Source of the DNA: Alphaproteobacteria bacterium
GTDB lineage: Bacteria; Pseudomonadota; Alphaproteobacteria; UBA7985; JAUIBT01
Direction: 5' to 3'
NCBI GenBank assembly: GCA_030428255.1
Contig: JAUIBT010000011.1
Span: forward strand, 1-64,000
Length of the DNA stretch: 64,000 nucleotides
Part shown: positions 42,881 to 54,236 of the stretch, piece by piece
Numbering within the stretch: position 1 is the first letter of the stretch
How the letters are laid out: every line of letters begins with the position of its first letter
The notes under the pieces: generated by a model
What the model was told of the DNA's origin: nothing
Database searches by the model: none
What the model saw: the letters and a program-made list of their open reading frames with translations, nothing else
Position numbers and translations under genes: made by a program

Positions 42881-42927
42881 CTTGGCGGGGAGGATGATCT
42901 CCGCTTGTCTTCCCCGCCAAGCCCTTT
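42881..42927 (+). terminator. Terminator-like hairpin just upstream of dapC
   Basis: CTTGGCGGGGA (42881-42891) pairs perfectly with TCCCCGCCAAG (42911-42921) around a 19-nt loop, followed by CCCTTTT. It ends only 13 nt before the dapC ATG, so on the plus strand it would act as an attenuator or end a small RNA. Confidence 0.55.
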
Positions 42928-42939
42928 TATGGGCAAAGG

Positions 42940-44148
42940 ATGGAACCTGTTTTCTTCACCTTGCCTGATATGTCGTTGCTTGAGGCCTCGCGCCGCATGC
43001 ATCCTTTTACCAAAACCCGCGCGCTGCTGGATAAGCACAAGCCGGGCAAGCCGCCAGTGGCGCTGACCATTGGCGAGCCGCAAAACCAGCCGCCAGCCTT
43101 TTTGGCGCAGGTCATTGCCGAGCACGACCAAGAGTTCAACCGCTATCCGCCCAACCAGGGCTCCGACGAACTGTTGGAGGCGCAAATTGCTTGGTTAGAG
43201 CGCCGCTATGGTTTGGTAGGCCTCGACCTCAAGCCTCAGCGCGATCTTTTGGCCTCTGCGGGCAGCCGCGAGGGCATGACCATGGCCATTCGCGCCGCCG
43301 TTGCGCGCAAGCTGGCCCAAGGCGTGGCCAAGCCGGTGATCTTGACCCCCAATCCGTTTTACCACACCTACGTTGGTGCCTCCATGTCCGCAGGCGCAGA
43401 GGTGGTGGTGGTCAACGCCGAGGCCGACAGCAACTTCCTGCCGCGCTATGAAGCGGTACCCGATGCGATTTGGCAGCGCGCTGCGGCGGTCATTTTGTGC
43501 TCGCCCTCGAACCCGCAAGGCAGTGTAGCCAGTGCGGGCTATCAAAAGACCTTGGTGGATCAGGCGCGCCAACAGGATTGCTGGGCGATCTTTGACGATT
43601 GCTATGCTGATATCTATCGCAGTACGCCGCCGCCAGGCGTGTTGGCCCAGCTTGACGGCAATTTTTCCAACGTCCTTGTGCTGCATTCCTTGTCCAAGCG
43701 CTCCAGCGCGGCGGGCCTGCGCTGTGGCTTCATCACCGGTGACGCCCGCGCCATTGACGATGTGGCGGCCATTATGAAATTCACAGGCGCGGCCATCTCT
43801 GCCCCCCTGCAAGCCGGAGCCGCGGCGCTGCTGCGCGATGATGTGCACGTTGAGGCCAACCGAGCACGTTATAACGCAGCCTTTCAAGCCGCGCGCGAGG
43901 CGCTGGACTGTGACATCCCGGAGGGCGGCTTTTTCTTGTGGCTGCCCGTGCGCTCGGCAGAGGAGGCCTGCCTCAAGCTGTGGATTGAAGAAGGCATACG
44001 CACGCTTCCCGGCGATTCCGTCGCTTGGGGTGAGGGCGGCCACAATCCAGGTTCACAATATTTGCGCCTGGCTCTCGTAATTGAGCCCAATTTGCTGCCT
44101 AGCTTGCTGAAACGCGTGGCAGATTGCTTGAAAGACCAGTTGCGCTAG
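42940..44148 (+). CDS. dapC: Succinyldiaminopimelate transaminase-like aminotransferase
   Basis: A 402-residue fold-type I PLP enzyme. LTIGEPQNQPP is the N-terminal substrate loop, LTPNPFYHTYVG and LCSPSNPQG hold the PLP-contacting residues, and HSLSKRSSAAGLR has the Schiff-base Lys. Sequence is close to the DapC branch of the lysine/meso-DAP pathway; family assignments between DapC and DapL-like enzymes are not sharp. The ATG at 42940 directly follows AAAGG with no spacing; an ATG at 42970 is an alternative start. Confidence 0.85.
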   Translation: MEPVFFTLPDMSLLEASRRMHPFTKTRALLDKHKPGKPPVALTIGEPQNQPPAFLAQVIAEHDQEFNRYPPNQGSDELLEAQIAWLERRYGLVGLDLKPQRDLLASAGSREGMTMAIRAAVARKLAQGVAKPVILTPNPFYHTYVGASMSAGAEVVVVNAEADSNFLPRYEAVPDAIWQRAAAVILCSPSNPQGSVASAGYQKTLVDQARQQDCWAIFDDCYADIYRSTPPPGVLAQLDGNFSNVLVLHSLSKRSSAAGLRCGFITGDARAIDDVAAIMKFTGAAISAPLQAGAAALLRDDVHVEANRARYNAAFQAAREALDCDIPEGGFFLWLPVRSAEEACLKLWIEEGIRTLPGDSVAWGEGGHNPGSQYLRLALVIEPNLLPSLLKRVADCLKDQLR

Positions 44149-44286
44149 TCGCTGCTTGTTGGGGGTTCGAGCCATATTTTGGCCAACCCGCAGGGCGCGA
44201 AGTAGCTGCGGACTTGCACTTTTCCATGCGGGAGACAGCAGGATTTATTTTGCTTTATCATTAGTTTATGGAATTTGCTCTCAGCT

Positions 44287-47200
44287 ATGGCCCAGTATTT
44301 CACGGCTTTTCAAACGCGTCCCCAAGCTCAGCCAGGCGGCTCTGAACCGCAAGTAGCTGGTCATCAGGCCCCAGGACAGCAGGCCCCAGGACAGCAGGCC
44401 CCAGGACAAGCAGCCCCAGGGCAGCAGGCCCCAGGACAAGCAGCCTCAGGACAGGCAGCCTCTGGATACCGGGCGCACGCAGCCCAAAGGTACGCAGAAG
44501 CCAACACGGCCCAAAGAGGCGGCGGTGGGCAGGCGATCCCGACAACGCAATTTGCCATGCCCCAAGACCTTCATGCGCCCCAGTCAAGCCCCGCGTCACG
44601 ACCGGTAGGGCCCTATGATGACGAGGGCGAAGACTTGAGCGATGCGGCCAAGGCCTATGCACAGCACGACGCCCCTGGCCCCGGCCCTCAAGCCTTCAAT
44701 ACCATGCGGCCCTTTGCCAAGCCCCAAACCAGTGGCCAGGCCCAGCCGAGGCGCTATGACAGCGACGCGACAGAGGCCGCTGTGGATGCAAGCGATGCTG
44801 CGGATGCTTATCAAAGCAGTCTGTCCTATCCCTCCTACGTTGACGATTGGAACAGCGCCGAGACTTGGCATCAAAATACCATGCCGCGTAAGACCCGCCT
44901 GCTGCCTGAAGGATTTGCCTCGCAATGGCGTGTAGGCTGGGTCCGCTGGCACGCTTTGGCATACGGCCTGATGGGCCTGGTTTTGATCTTGGCGCTCGGC
45001 AGCTTCAGCCCGACCGACAATTCTTGGAACTCCTCAGGTGCGCTGCAGACGCAGAACCTCTTGGGCCAGCCCGGCGCTATTGCCGCCGATGTTCTGGTAC
45101 AGTTGTTCGGTTACAGCGCGTTTTTCATGCCGTGCCTGGCGATTGTCATGGCCTTTCAGGTGCTCTCGCATGGCCGGGTGCCGCGCTTGATGAGCCGCTT
45201 GGTTTATGCCGTCGCGGGCCTGGCGCTGTTCTCCGCCGCGCTCAACATCACGGGGCTGCCCAGCCATTGGGGACGGCCGGACCGCTGGGGCGGCGCTTTG
45301 GGCTACCTGCTGCAATACAACCTGAAAACCTGGCTGTGGCTGCCGCTGTGGGCATCTTCTTTGCTGGCGTTTTTGCCCGGCCTCATGCTGCTGGGCTCAG
45401 CCATGGGCGTTCCGGGCAGCGAGTGGTGGCGGCTGGCCTCTGGCCTCGGCCATCGCCTGCGCTTGTTGGGCTTGCCGACCTTGAAGCTAGCATCCTGGGG
45501 CCTGCCACTGAGCGCCCTGGCGTCGAAGGAGCGTGAGCACCAGGTTGCCCAGACGCACGCAGGCCAGACGCAAGCAGGGCAGAAGCAAGCAGGCCAGACG
45601 CAAGCAGGCCAGACGCAAGCAGGCCAAACCCAGCCAGCGGCCCAGACCCAGCCAGCGGCACCGCACGGCGCGGTCCCGAAATCCAGACCGCAAAACTTTC
45701 AATCCGCGCCGGTTGGCCCTCAGGCTGGCGTGCAACAGGGCGCAGCCGCAGCCATGACCGCAGCCATCTTGCCCGACACGCGTCCGCCTGGCTGGGGCCC
45801 GGGGCAGCAGCCGGTTCAGCTCGGCGCGCGCCGCCAGTCAGCGCCTGCCCAGCCGCAGAGCGCGCACCCGCAGCCAATCGGTCAGCACGCGGCCTCCTAT
45901 CAAGACTATCACAGCCAGCCCGCTGCTCTGCGCCGCATGGCCGAGGAAGAAGAGCGCCGCCGCGCCCTGGCGGCCATGGAAGAAAACGCGCGCCAAATCG
46001 CCCGCCAACGCCAAGCGCAACTGGCTGCACATGAGCGCCCCCTGCGCGCTCACCCGGCGACCCCTGCCGCGGCTGAAGCAACGGCGGCCTTCCTGTCGCC
46101 CCACGGCAACGCGGTTGCTGCGCATTCCCAGGTTGGGCATTCCCAAGTCGCACATTCCCCAGTTGCACATTCCCCAGTTGCACATTCCCAAGTCGCACAT
46201 TCCCCAGTCGCACATTCCCCAGTCGCACATTCCCCAGTCGCACATTCCCCAGTCGCACATTCCCAGGTCGCACAGGAGCGCGATTCGATGCTGGGCCTTC
46301 ATGAGGCTGAGTTAGCCGCACGCAGCGAGGCTTTGTTGGACGATGAAGCCCTGCAGGACGATGAAGCCTTGCAGGACGATGCAGATTGGCAAGGCTATGA
46401 GGCCGAGCAGGACGCCCAAGAAGAGCAGGGGTGGCAGGCATTTGCCAACCCTGAGCAACACCTTGCCCAAGATGGTACGCCTGGTCACGACGCGTCAGGC
46501 TACGACGAGGCTGATTTCAACGAGACTGGTCACGACGCGTCTGGTCACGACGGGTCTGGCTATGACGAAGCCGATTACGATGACGCAGGCTATGCCGACA
46601 TAGAGCAGACAAGCCCGGCTGCGCTGTCAGCTCAGGTCGTGCCGTCATCTCGGGCCGCGCCTTGGGATGACGACATTCCTTGGGACCAGCCCGAGCAGCG
46701 AAGCACTGAGGACCATGCCACGGCAAGCACCGGCGCGCAGCAGGACGACGATCTGGACTGGGGCGAAGACCTAGACGACGACGCCAGAGAAGCGCAATTT
46801 GCCCAGCCCCAAACAACCCAGCCACAAACACCCCAGGCACAAACACCCCAGGCAGCCGCGTCGCCAGCGCCTGTAACTGGGTCTGCTGTATCTGGGCCTT
46901 CTGTTTCTGGGTCTTCTGTATCTGGGCCCGAACGCGCCTATCGCCCGGACCCCGAACCCATGGTCTGCGAGCGCAAGGTCACACCCGTGTCCTCGGCGCA
47001 ATTGGCCGTGCAGGCGCACCAGCATCGCTATGAGCCGCCCTACCTGGACTATCTGTCTGCGGCCGACCCCGGTCAATTGGCCAACCGCTTGACCGCAGAG
47101 GAAGCCCACGAAAACGCCCGCATGTTGGAAAGCGTGCTGTCGGATTTCAACGTCAAAGGTACGATTGTCAGCGTTAAGCCTGGCCCCGTCGTGACGCTCT

Positions 47201-48573
47201 ATGAGCTGGAGCCCGCGCCCGGAACCAAGACCAGCCGCGTTGTTGGTCTGGCCGACGACATCGCGCGCTCTATGTCGGCGCTGTCGGCGCGTATCGCGGT
47301 CGTACCAGGGCGCAATGTCATCGGTATCGAGCTGCCCAACCCTCGCCGCGAGACGGTCTATTTCCGCGAAATGCTGGAAAGCAACGCCTATCGCGATCCT
47401 GGCTTCAAGCTGCCGCTGGCGCTTGGCAAGGACATTGGCGGCGATCCGGTGGCGGTCGACCTGGCCAAGATGCCCCACCTATTGATCGCGGGCACCACCG
47501 GCTCAGGCAAGTCTGTAGCAGTCAACACCATGATCTTGTCGCTGCTCTATCGCCTGGCGCCTGAGCAGTGCAAGTTCATCATGATCGACCCCAAGATGTT
47601 GGAACTTTCGGTCTATGACGGCATTCCGCACCTGCTGTGCCCGACCGTGGTCGATCCCAAAAAGGCCGTGGTGGCGCTCAATTGGGCGGTGCGCGAAATG
47701 GAAGATCGCTATAAGGCCATGAGCCAAGTGGGTGTGCGCAATATTGCTGGCTTTAACAAGCGCCTGGCCGAAGCCCGAGCCAAGGGCGAGGTGATCTTGC
47801 GTCGCGTACAAACTGGCTTTAACCCCGAGACCGGCGAGGCCATCTTTGAAGAACAGGAGATGGATCTAACGCCGCTGCCCTATATCGTCATCATCATCGA
47901 CGAGCTGGCGGACCTTATGCTGGTGGCGGGCAAGGACATCGAGTCCGCACTTCAACGCCTGGCGCAAATGGCGCGGGCGGCGGGCCTGCACCTGGTCATG
48001 GCGACCCAGCGGCCATCGGTGGATGTCATTACCGGAACAATCAAGGCCAACTTCCCGACCCGTATCTCCTTCCACGTCACCTCGAAGATCGACTCGCGGA
48101 CCATCTTGGGAGAGATGGGTGCCGAGCAGCTCTTGGGCATGGGGGATATGCTCTACCAACCTTCAGGCGGTCGCCTGAAGCGGGTCCATGGTCCCTTTGC
48201 CAGCGACGACGAAGTGGAAAAAGTGGTCTCCTTCCTCAAGGCTCAGGGCTCGCCGTCCTACATTGGCTCGATTACCGAAGAGGCCGAGAGCAGCGAAGGT
48301 GAAGAGGGCTATGTCGATGACGAAGGCGCAGGCGTCGGCCAGGGCTTCGGCCACGGATTCGGCAACTCTGGGGATGATCTCTATGATCAAGCTGTGGCCA
48401 TAGTTTTGAAGCACAAGAAGGCTTCGACCTCCTTTGTTCAACGCCAACTTCAGATCGGCTATAACCGTGCCGCGCGCTTGATCGAACGCATGGAAGAAGA
48501 GGGCCTGATTTCTGCTTCTGATCATGTGGGCCGCCGCCAGATATTGGTTGGCGGGGACTCGGGCGACCTCTAA
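44287..48573 (+). CDS. ftsK: DNA translocase FtsK, greatly expanded
   Basis: 1428 residues from ATG 44287, against about 800-900 in most relatives. Residues 1-210 are an Ala/Gln/Pro-rich extension with repeats; about 215-390 contain four membrane helices; about 410-910 are a linker full of low-complexity repeats. The motor domain follows, with [12 protein letters not shown] (Walker A, about 1069-1080), [12 protein letters not shown] (Walker B), and a C-terminal gamma winged helix ([26 protein letters not shown]) that reads chromosome orientation sites. It is anchored at the septum and pumps the terminus region to allow dimer resolution. lolA follows 36 nt later. Confidence 0.95.
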   Translation: MAQYFTAFQTRPQAQPGGSEPQVAGHQAPGQQAPGQQAPGQAAPGQQAPGQAASGQAASGYRAHAAQRYAEANTAQRGGGGQAIPTTQFAMPQDLHAPQSSPASRPVGPYDDEGEDLSDAAKAYAQHDAPGPGPQAFNTMRPFAKPQTSGQAQPRRYDSDATEAAVDASDAADAYQSSLSYPSYVDDWNSAETWHQNTMPRKTRLLPEGFASQWRVGWVRWHALAYGLMGLVLILALGSFSPTDNSWNSSGALQTQNLLGQPGAIAADVLVQLFGYSAFFMPCLAIVMAFQVLSHGRVPRLMSRLVYAVAGLALFSAALNITGLPSHWGRPDRWGGALGYLLQYNLKTWLWLPLWASSLLAFLPGLMLLGSAMGVPGSEWWRLASGLGHRLRLLGLPTLKLASWGLPLSALASKEREHQVAQTHAGQTQAGQKQAGQTQAGQTQAGQTQPAAQTQPAAPHGAVPKSRPQNFQSAPVGPQAGVQQGAAAAMTAAILPDTRPPGWGPGQQPVQLGARRQSAPAQPQSAHPQPIGQHAASYQDYHSQPAALRRMAEEEERRRALAAMEENARQIARQRQAQLAAHERPLRAHPATPAAAEATAAFLSPHGNAVAAHSQVGHSQVAHSPVAHSPVAHSQVAHSPVAHSPVAHSPVAHSPVAHSQVAQERDSMLGLHEAELAARSEALLDDEALQDDEALQDDADWQGYEAEQDAQEEQGWQAFANPEQHLAQDGTPGHDASGYDEADFNETGHDASGHDGSGYDEADYDDAGYADIEQTSPAALSAQVVPSSRAAPWDDDIPWDQPEQRSTEDHATASTGAQQDDDLDWGEDLDDDAREAQFAQPQTTQPQTPQAQTPQAAASPAPVTGSAVSGPSVSGSSVSGPERAYRPDPEPMVCERKVTPVSSAQLAVQAHQHRYEPPYLDYLSAADPGQLANRLTAEEAHENARMLESVLSDFNVKGTIVSVKPGPVVTLYELEPAPGTKTSRVVGLADDIARSMSALSARIAVVPGRNVIGIELPNPRRETVYFREMLESNAYRDPGFKLPLALGKDIGGDPVAVDLAKMPHLLIAGTTGSGKSVAVNTMILSLLYRLAPEQCKFIMIDPKMLELSVYDGIPHLLCPTVVDPKKAVVALNWAVREMEDRYKAMSQVGVRNIAGFNKRLAEARAKGEVILRRVQTGFNPETGEAIFEEQEMDLTPLPYIVIIIDELADLMLVAGKDIESALQRLAQMARAAGLHLVMATQRPSVDVITGTIKANFPTRISFHVTSKIDSRTILGEMGAEQLLGMGDMLYQPSGGRLKRVHGPFASDDEVEKVVSFLKAQGSPSYIGSITEEAESSEGEEGYVDDEGAGVGQGFGHGFGNSGDDLYDQAVAIVLKHKKASTSFVQRQLQIGYNRAARLIERMEEEGLISASDHVGRRQILVGGDSGDL
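44365..44469 (+). repeat. 15-bp tandem repeat in the ftsK N-terminal extension
   Basis: About seven imperfect copies of CAGGCCCCAGGACAG (some with AAG or TCA changes) encode QAPGQ-type units. Confidence 0.9.
45548..45640 (+). repeat. 15-bp tandem repeat in the ftsK linker (QAGQT units)
   Basis: About six imperfect copies of CAGGCCAGACGCAAG encode AGQTQ-type units, followed by PAAQTQ repeats. Confidence 0.9.
46118..46273 (+). repeat. 15-bp tandem repeat in the ftsK linker (VAHSP/Q units)
   Basis: Ten copies of a GCACATTCCCCAGTC-type unit encode (VAHSP/Q). The units differ only at the Pro/Gln and synonymous positions. Shorter duplications follow (46331-46378, DDEALQ) and near 46800-46930. Confidence 0.93.
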
Positions 48574-48609
48574 GCCTTCTAACAACTCACCGCTTGCAGG
48601 ATGCTTGCT

Positions 48610-49260
48610 ATGACCTTGAACCTCTTCTTTCGTGCTCATCTGCTGCGCTGGATGGCGGGCCTTCTGGCCTTGCTGGCCAGCCTGACTTCAGCTCAGGCAC
48701 AGGACATCACCGACGCCGAGCTGTTGGCGGTGGTGGAAGCCGAACGGGTGCTGAATAGCGTCATCACCGCACAAGGTCGCTTTACGCAACAGGATTCGCT
48801 TGGCGGGCAAGCCAGCGGTGAGGTGGCGATCTGGCGACCGGGCCGCCTGCGCTTTGACTACGATGCACCCAGCCCGACGTTGATCTTGGCTGACGGCTAC
48901 TTTGTTATGAGCGTTGACCGTGAGCTGGAGAATGTGGCCCACCAACGCATTTCGCGCTCGCCGCTGTATTTCCTGCTGGATGACCGGGTGGAGTTTACCA
49001 AGGGCTTGAACCTGGTGGACGTGGTGCTGGGTGATCAACTGCTGGAGATCACCGTTCAACGCCAAGGCCGGGAGGACGAGGGCTTTTTGACCCTGTTGTT
49101 CCATCCGCAGTCCAAGGCGCTGTTGGGCTGGCGGACGGTCGACGCTCAGGGCGTGACCACTTTGCTGCAGCTTGAATTCATGAACTACGGCATGGCCATG
49201 AGCGACGACTTGTTCAAGTTGCCAGCGGGCTATGGCAAGGACGATCGCGACCGCAACTAG
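48610..49260 (+). CDS. lolA: Outer-membrane lipoprotein carrier protein LolA
   Basis: 216 residues from ATG 48610 (an ATG at 48601 is in frame). A signal peptide ends near SAQAQ. The mature part has the LolA pattern: VITAQGRFTQQDSLGG, GEVAIWRPGRLRFDYDAPSP, and GWRTVDAQGVTTLLQLEFMNYG. It shuttles lipoproteins across the periplasm to LolB. Placement right after ftsK is the normal alphaproteobacterial order. Confidence 0.92.
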   Translation: MTLNLFFRAHLLRWMAGLLALLASLTSAQAQDITDAELLAVVEAERVLNSVITAQGRFTQQDSLGGQASGEVAIWRPGRLRFDYDAPSPTLILADGYFVMSVDRELENVAHQRISRSPLYFLLDDRVEFTKGLNLVDVVLGDQLLEITVQRQGREDEGFLTLLFHPQSKALLGWRTVDAQGVTTLLQLEFMNYGMAMSDDLFKLPAGYGKDDRDRN

Positions 49261-49354
49261 CGGCGCGCGTCTTACAAGCCCTGACCGGCGAATTCGCGCT
49301 TGCCGCCAGCGGGACCGGCGCGCCATACTGCGAGTCGAACCGCAGCATAGTACG

Positions 49355-49438
49355 CCAAAGCCGCGTCGCTTCTTGTGCTGAAGTGCTTAGATTCGATGTG
49401 TTTTTCAGCGATCTAGTACCAGCAACAGCGATTACTGC
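49355..49438 (-). repeat. Dispersed 84-nt repeat, copy 6 (inverted)
   Basis: On the minus strand the unit starts GCAGTAATCGCTGTTGCTGG and ends AAGCGACGCGGCTTTGG; the 43-nt core is 49355-49397. It is the only copy in this orientation and lies 28 nt before the glpK ATG, so it covers the region where the glpK promoter would be expected. Confidence 0.8.
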
Positions 49439-49466
49439 GGCCTGGCCTTAGGATAAGGGAACTCGC

Positions 49467-50978
<1,512 letters not shown>

Positions 50979-50996
50979 GCGCATATACTTAGCAGG

Positions 50997-52652
50997 TTAC
51001 AGCAAGCTGGCGTGCGCGCGCTGGGGGCAGCCTTGGCGTGGGCAGAGCCGGCAAGTCGAGCCGACCGGCGTCGTCACCCCGCGCCCGGTCAAGTCCAAAC
51101 CATCGCCGTAGACTGTTTGATCGGCATAGACCAGATCGCACCCAATCATAATCGAGTAAGTCTGCTGGGGCGCGCGGTATGCGCTGGACTGCTTAGTGGC
51201 GGTGCGCGCAAGGAACAAGAAGCGGCTGTTGTTGGGGAATTTGGCCAGTTGCACCATCAGCTCGCCGGGCGTGCGGAAGGCCTGGTAGAGCGCCCAGAGC
51301 GGGCAGGCGGCCCCCTGACGCGGCATGCGCAACCCCTGCACCGAAAAGCGCTTGGATGAATTGCCCGCCATGTCAGTACGCAGGAACGAGAAGGGGATGC
51401 CCTCTGAGCCCGGGCGGCGCAGGGTGGTGAGGCGATGGCAAATTTGCTCGAACGAGCCACCAAAGCGTTGCGCCAGCAGGTCCAGATCATAGCGATCTTG
51501 CTGGGCGGCGTCCAAATAGGCCTCATAGGGGAACAGCACCGCGCTGGCCACATAGGCCGCCAAGGCGACGAAACCGCGTTCAAAGCCGTCGCCAGCAAAG
51601 GGATGCGGGGCGGTTTTCAGGACTTGCGTGATGGCCTCGCTGGCTTCGTGTTCGGCCAACACGCGCGCCATCAAAAAGCGCTGGCTGGCTTCGGGCAGCA
51701 GGTCGCGCACGATGAGCCGCTTGTTTTCCGCATCGTAGCGGTAGCCGCTTCGCAACAAATGCGTGTCTTCGCTGGCCCCGTGTTGAATTTCAAAGCGGAT
51801 CTTGTGACGCTGTTCTAAAGCCAGGCTGAGGCCCGTGGAGACATGCTCGCGTTGTGACAAGAGCCGTGCATGGATGTCGTCAGCCACCTCCTCCAGCAAA
51901 GGAAAGTGGTTGCGATTGTCGATGATGAAATCATCAACCTGCTCTTCTGGTGTCAGGCTTTGCCAGTCGTGTTCTTGATCCCGGAAGATTTGGTCTAAGA
52001 AGACTTTAGCGTTTTCTCCCAATTGCTTAGAGGTCGTTGAAAGGCGCTGAGTAAAGGTACTGCGTTCTTCGGGCTCTAGGTCGTCCACATCTTGCAAAAT
52101 GTCAGCGATGGAGCGCACGGTGGTGATGTGAGAGACAATTTGCTGGCCGGTCTCCGCCACCCAAGGGTCTTGACTGAGGCGGGCGGAGAGATCCTCGACC
52201 TGCGCCAAACGCCCAGTGTAGGCGCGGTGCAGGTTGACCAAAGCTTTCGCCCATTTGGGGTGTAGGTTGACGAACTCGTGCACCCGATCTTGGCTAAGCT
52301 GTATGTCCAACAAGGCCGGGTCTAGGATGGCTTCACTCAGGTCGTGGATCAAGCGGGCATTGTTGGCCCCGGTCAGCTCGTCGGTGTCGATTTGCAAGGC
52401 CTCGGCCAGCCGGTTGAGCAGGCTGCCACCGATCGGCCGCTTGGAGTGCTCGATCAGATTGAGATAAGAAATCGAGATGCCGACCATCTTGGCCAGCTTG
52501 GTTTGCGACAGCTTGAGGTCTTTGCGTCGGTCGCGCAGCCGCGGCCCAATCGGATCGGCCAGCGGCGCGACTTCGGCGACGGCGTTGGACTGTGTGGGCG
52601 CGTCCTTCGGCGGAACGGAAGACGCGATTGGGGGCGAGGTGCGGTCGGCCAT
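50997..52652 (-). CDS. Short-chain fatty acyl-type transcriptional regulator (ScfR/DUF2083 family)
   Basis: 551 residues from ATG 52652, 6 nt after AAAGGA; a nearby ATG at 52658 has no spacing to it. Residues about 22-85 form an HTH_3/Xre DNA-binding domain (KLSQTKLAKMVGISISYLNLIE). The middle is an IrrE/ImmA-like domain without the HExxH zinc motif. The C-terminal DUF2083 domain ends with CRLCPRQGCPQRA, a Cys cluster that may bind an acyl-CoA ligand or metal. Relatives control glyoxylate, propionate or related acyl metabolism. TTTACA repeats at 52670-52710 near its start may be autoregulatory sites. Confidence 0.85.
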   Translation of the reverse strand: MADRTSPPIASSVPPKDAPTQSNAVAEVAPLADPIGPRLRDRRKDLKLSQTKLAKMVGISISYLNLIEHSKRPIGGSLLNRLAEALQIDTDELTGANNARLIHDLSEAILDPALLDIQLSQDRVHEFVNLHPKWAKALVNLHRAYTGRLAQVEDLSARLSQDPWVAETGQQIVSHITTVRSIADILQDVDDLEPEERSTFTQRLSTTSKQLGENAKVFLDQIFRDQEHDWQSLTPEEQVDDFIIDNRNHFPLLEEVADDIHARLLSQREHVSTGLSLALEQRHKIRFEIQHGASEDTHLLRSGYRYDAENKRLIVRDLLPEASQRFLMARVLAEHEASEAITQVLKTAPHPFAGDGFERGFVALAAYVASAVLFPYEAYLDAAQQDRYDLDLLAQRFGGSFEQICHRLTTLRRPGSEGIPFSFLRTDMAGNSSKRFSVQGLRMPRQGAACPLWALYQAFRTPGELMVQLAKFPNNSRFLFLARTATKQSSAYRAPQQTYSIMIGCDLVYADQTVYGDGLDLTGRGVTTPVGSTCRLCPRQGCPQRAHASLL

Positions 52653-52902
52653 GAGCATCCTTTACAGGCTTTACACTTGTTAGCTTATACTCTCCTCATA
52701 TTTTTACAAAAGACATAATTGCAAGTGAAATCTGATTGAGAAGAAAGTCTGTGTCGCTCAATCTACGGTCACTGAAACATCGTCTCCTTTGTTTCGACCA
52801 TCCTGCCTCCCCAGTTGGGCAACTCTCCTAAGAGTTCACGATGGACGAAGGATCGGCATCGTTCGTTTCAGCAATCAACAATCTTCTTTGGGAGGAAGAC
52901 AC

Positions 52903-54234
52903 ATGTCTAAATTCTCACGCCGTCAGGTGCTCCAGGGCGCAGCGGCTACGGGCGCAGCGCTCAGCACGCCTTTGGTTTTGAATGCGGCCGCACACGGCTA
53001 CACCAACGACCCCACCAAGTCTGGCAAGCTGGTTTTCGGCTTCAACGTTCCCCAGACCGGCCCTTACTCGGAAGAGGGCAAGGATGAGCTGCGCGCTTAC
53101 GAGCTGGCAGTCGAGCACATCAACGGTGAAGGTGACGGCGGCATGCTGAACACCATGACCGTGAACGGCGAAGGCCCAGCACTGAAGGGCAACGGCGTTC
53201 TGGGCATGAAGCTCAACTACGTCACTGGCGACACGCAGACCAAGTCTGACGCGGCGCGCGCTTCTGCTCGTAAGATGATCGAGAACGAAGGCGTGATCAT
53301 GTTCTCAGGCGGTTCATCGTCTGGTGTGGCAATCGCTGTCCAGGGCTTAGCCCAGGAGAAAAAAGTGATCTTCATGTGTGGCTTGACCCACTCGAACGAC
53401 ACCACCGGTAAAGACCGCAAGCGCTATGGCTTCCGCCACTTCTTTAACGCGCACATGTCCGGTGCCGCTCTGGCTCCCGTGCTGAAAAACGCCATGGGCG
53501 GTGAGCGCCGCGCCTACCACCTGACCGCTGACTACACTTGGGGTTGGTCACAAGAAGAGTCGATCATGAACTCGACTGGTGCCATCGGCTGGGAGACTGT
53601 CAACGCAGTTCGCACCCCGCTGAAGACCTCAGACTTCTCGTCTTTCTTGACGCCCGTTTTGAACTCTGGCGCGGACGTGCTGGTTCTGAACCACTACGGC
53701 AAGAACATGGTCGACTCGCTGACTCAAGCGGTTCAGTTGGGCATGCGTGATAAGATGGTCAACGGCAAGCAGTTGGAAATCGTTGTACCGCTGTATTCTC
53801 GCCTGATGGCGCAGGGTGCTGGCGAAAACGTTAAGGGCATCTACGGTTCGACTGGCTGGTCTTGGCAGTTGACCGACGCGGGCTCTCAGGCCTTCGTTAA
53901 GTCCTTCGGTACCAAGTACGGCTTCCCGCCGTCACAGGCCGCCCACACCTGCTATGTGCAGACTCTGCTGTACGCTAACGCGTGTGAGCTGGCTGGTACC
54001 TTCGATCCAGCGGCTGTTATCCCGACCTTGGAAGGCATGGACTTCGACGGCATGGGCAACGGTCCGGTTCACTACCGCGCTGACGATCACCAGTGCTTCA
54101 AGGATGTCTTGGTCGTGAAGGGTAAAGACAACCCCTCATCAAACTTCGACTTGCTCGAGATCGTGGAAGTGACTCCGCGCGCTCAGGTCGAATACGACTC
54201 AAACCTGTACGCAGGCGACCTGGGCCCGATCTAA
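52903..54234 (+). CDS. Periplasmic substrate-binding protein of a branched-chain-type ABC importer (TAT signal)
   Basis: 443 residues from ATG 52903, after GGGAGGAAGACAC. SRRQVLQGAAATGAALS is a twin-arginine signal, so the protein is exported folded. The mature protein is a Peripla_BP_6/LivJ-type fold (LVFGFNVPQTGPYSEEGKDELRAYELAVEHIN, SGGSSSGVAIAVQGL). The size and TAT export suggest amide- or urea-like substrates rather than plain branched-chain amino acids, but this is inference. Codon use is unusually optimised, suggesting abundant expression. The first gene of a five-gene unit. Confidence 0.88.
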   Translation: MSKFSRRQVLQGAAATGAALSTPLVLNAAAHGYTNDPTKSGKLVFGFNVPQTGPYSEEGKDELRAYELAVEHINGEGDGGMLNTMTVNGEGPALKGNGVLGMKLNYVTGDTQTKSDAARASARKMIENEGVIMFSGGSSSGVAIAVQGLAQEKKVIFMCGLTHSNDTTGKDRKRYGFRHFFNAHMSGAALAPVLKNAMGGERRAYHLTADYTWGWSQEESIMNSTGAIGWETVNAVRTPLKTSDFSSFLTPVLNSGADVLVLNHYGKNMVDSLTQAVQLGMRDKMVNGKQLEIVVPLYSRLMAQGAGENVKGIYGSTGWSWQLTDAGSQAFVKSFGTKYGFPPSQAAHTCYVQTLLYANACELAGTFDPAAVIPTLEGMDFDGMGNGPVHYRADDHQCFKDVLVVKGKDNPSSNFDLLEIVEVTPRAQVEYDSNLYAGDLGPI

Positions 54235-54236
54235 TC

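Larger units (their letters stand above)
42401..42939. other. Structured 540-nt intergenic region between amt and dapC
   Basis: No plausible protein gene. A 10-bp hairpin with one mismatch (42414-42439), GCGAGGTTCC pairing with GGAGCCTCGC, follows the amt stop but lacks a T-tract. Three more strong inverted repeats and a terminator-like hairpin, listed separately, fill the rest. It may hold the end of the amt transcript, a small RNA, or a dapC leader. Confidence 0.5.

Noticed and set aside
46118-46273. CRISPR-like array in ftsK
   Set aside because: The repeats are 15 bp, head to tail, without spacers, in frame and protein-coding, so it is a minisatellite.
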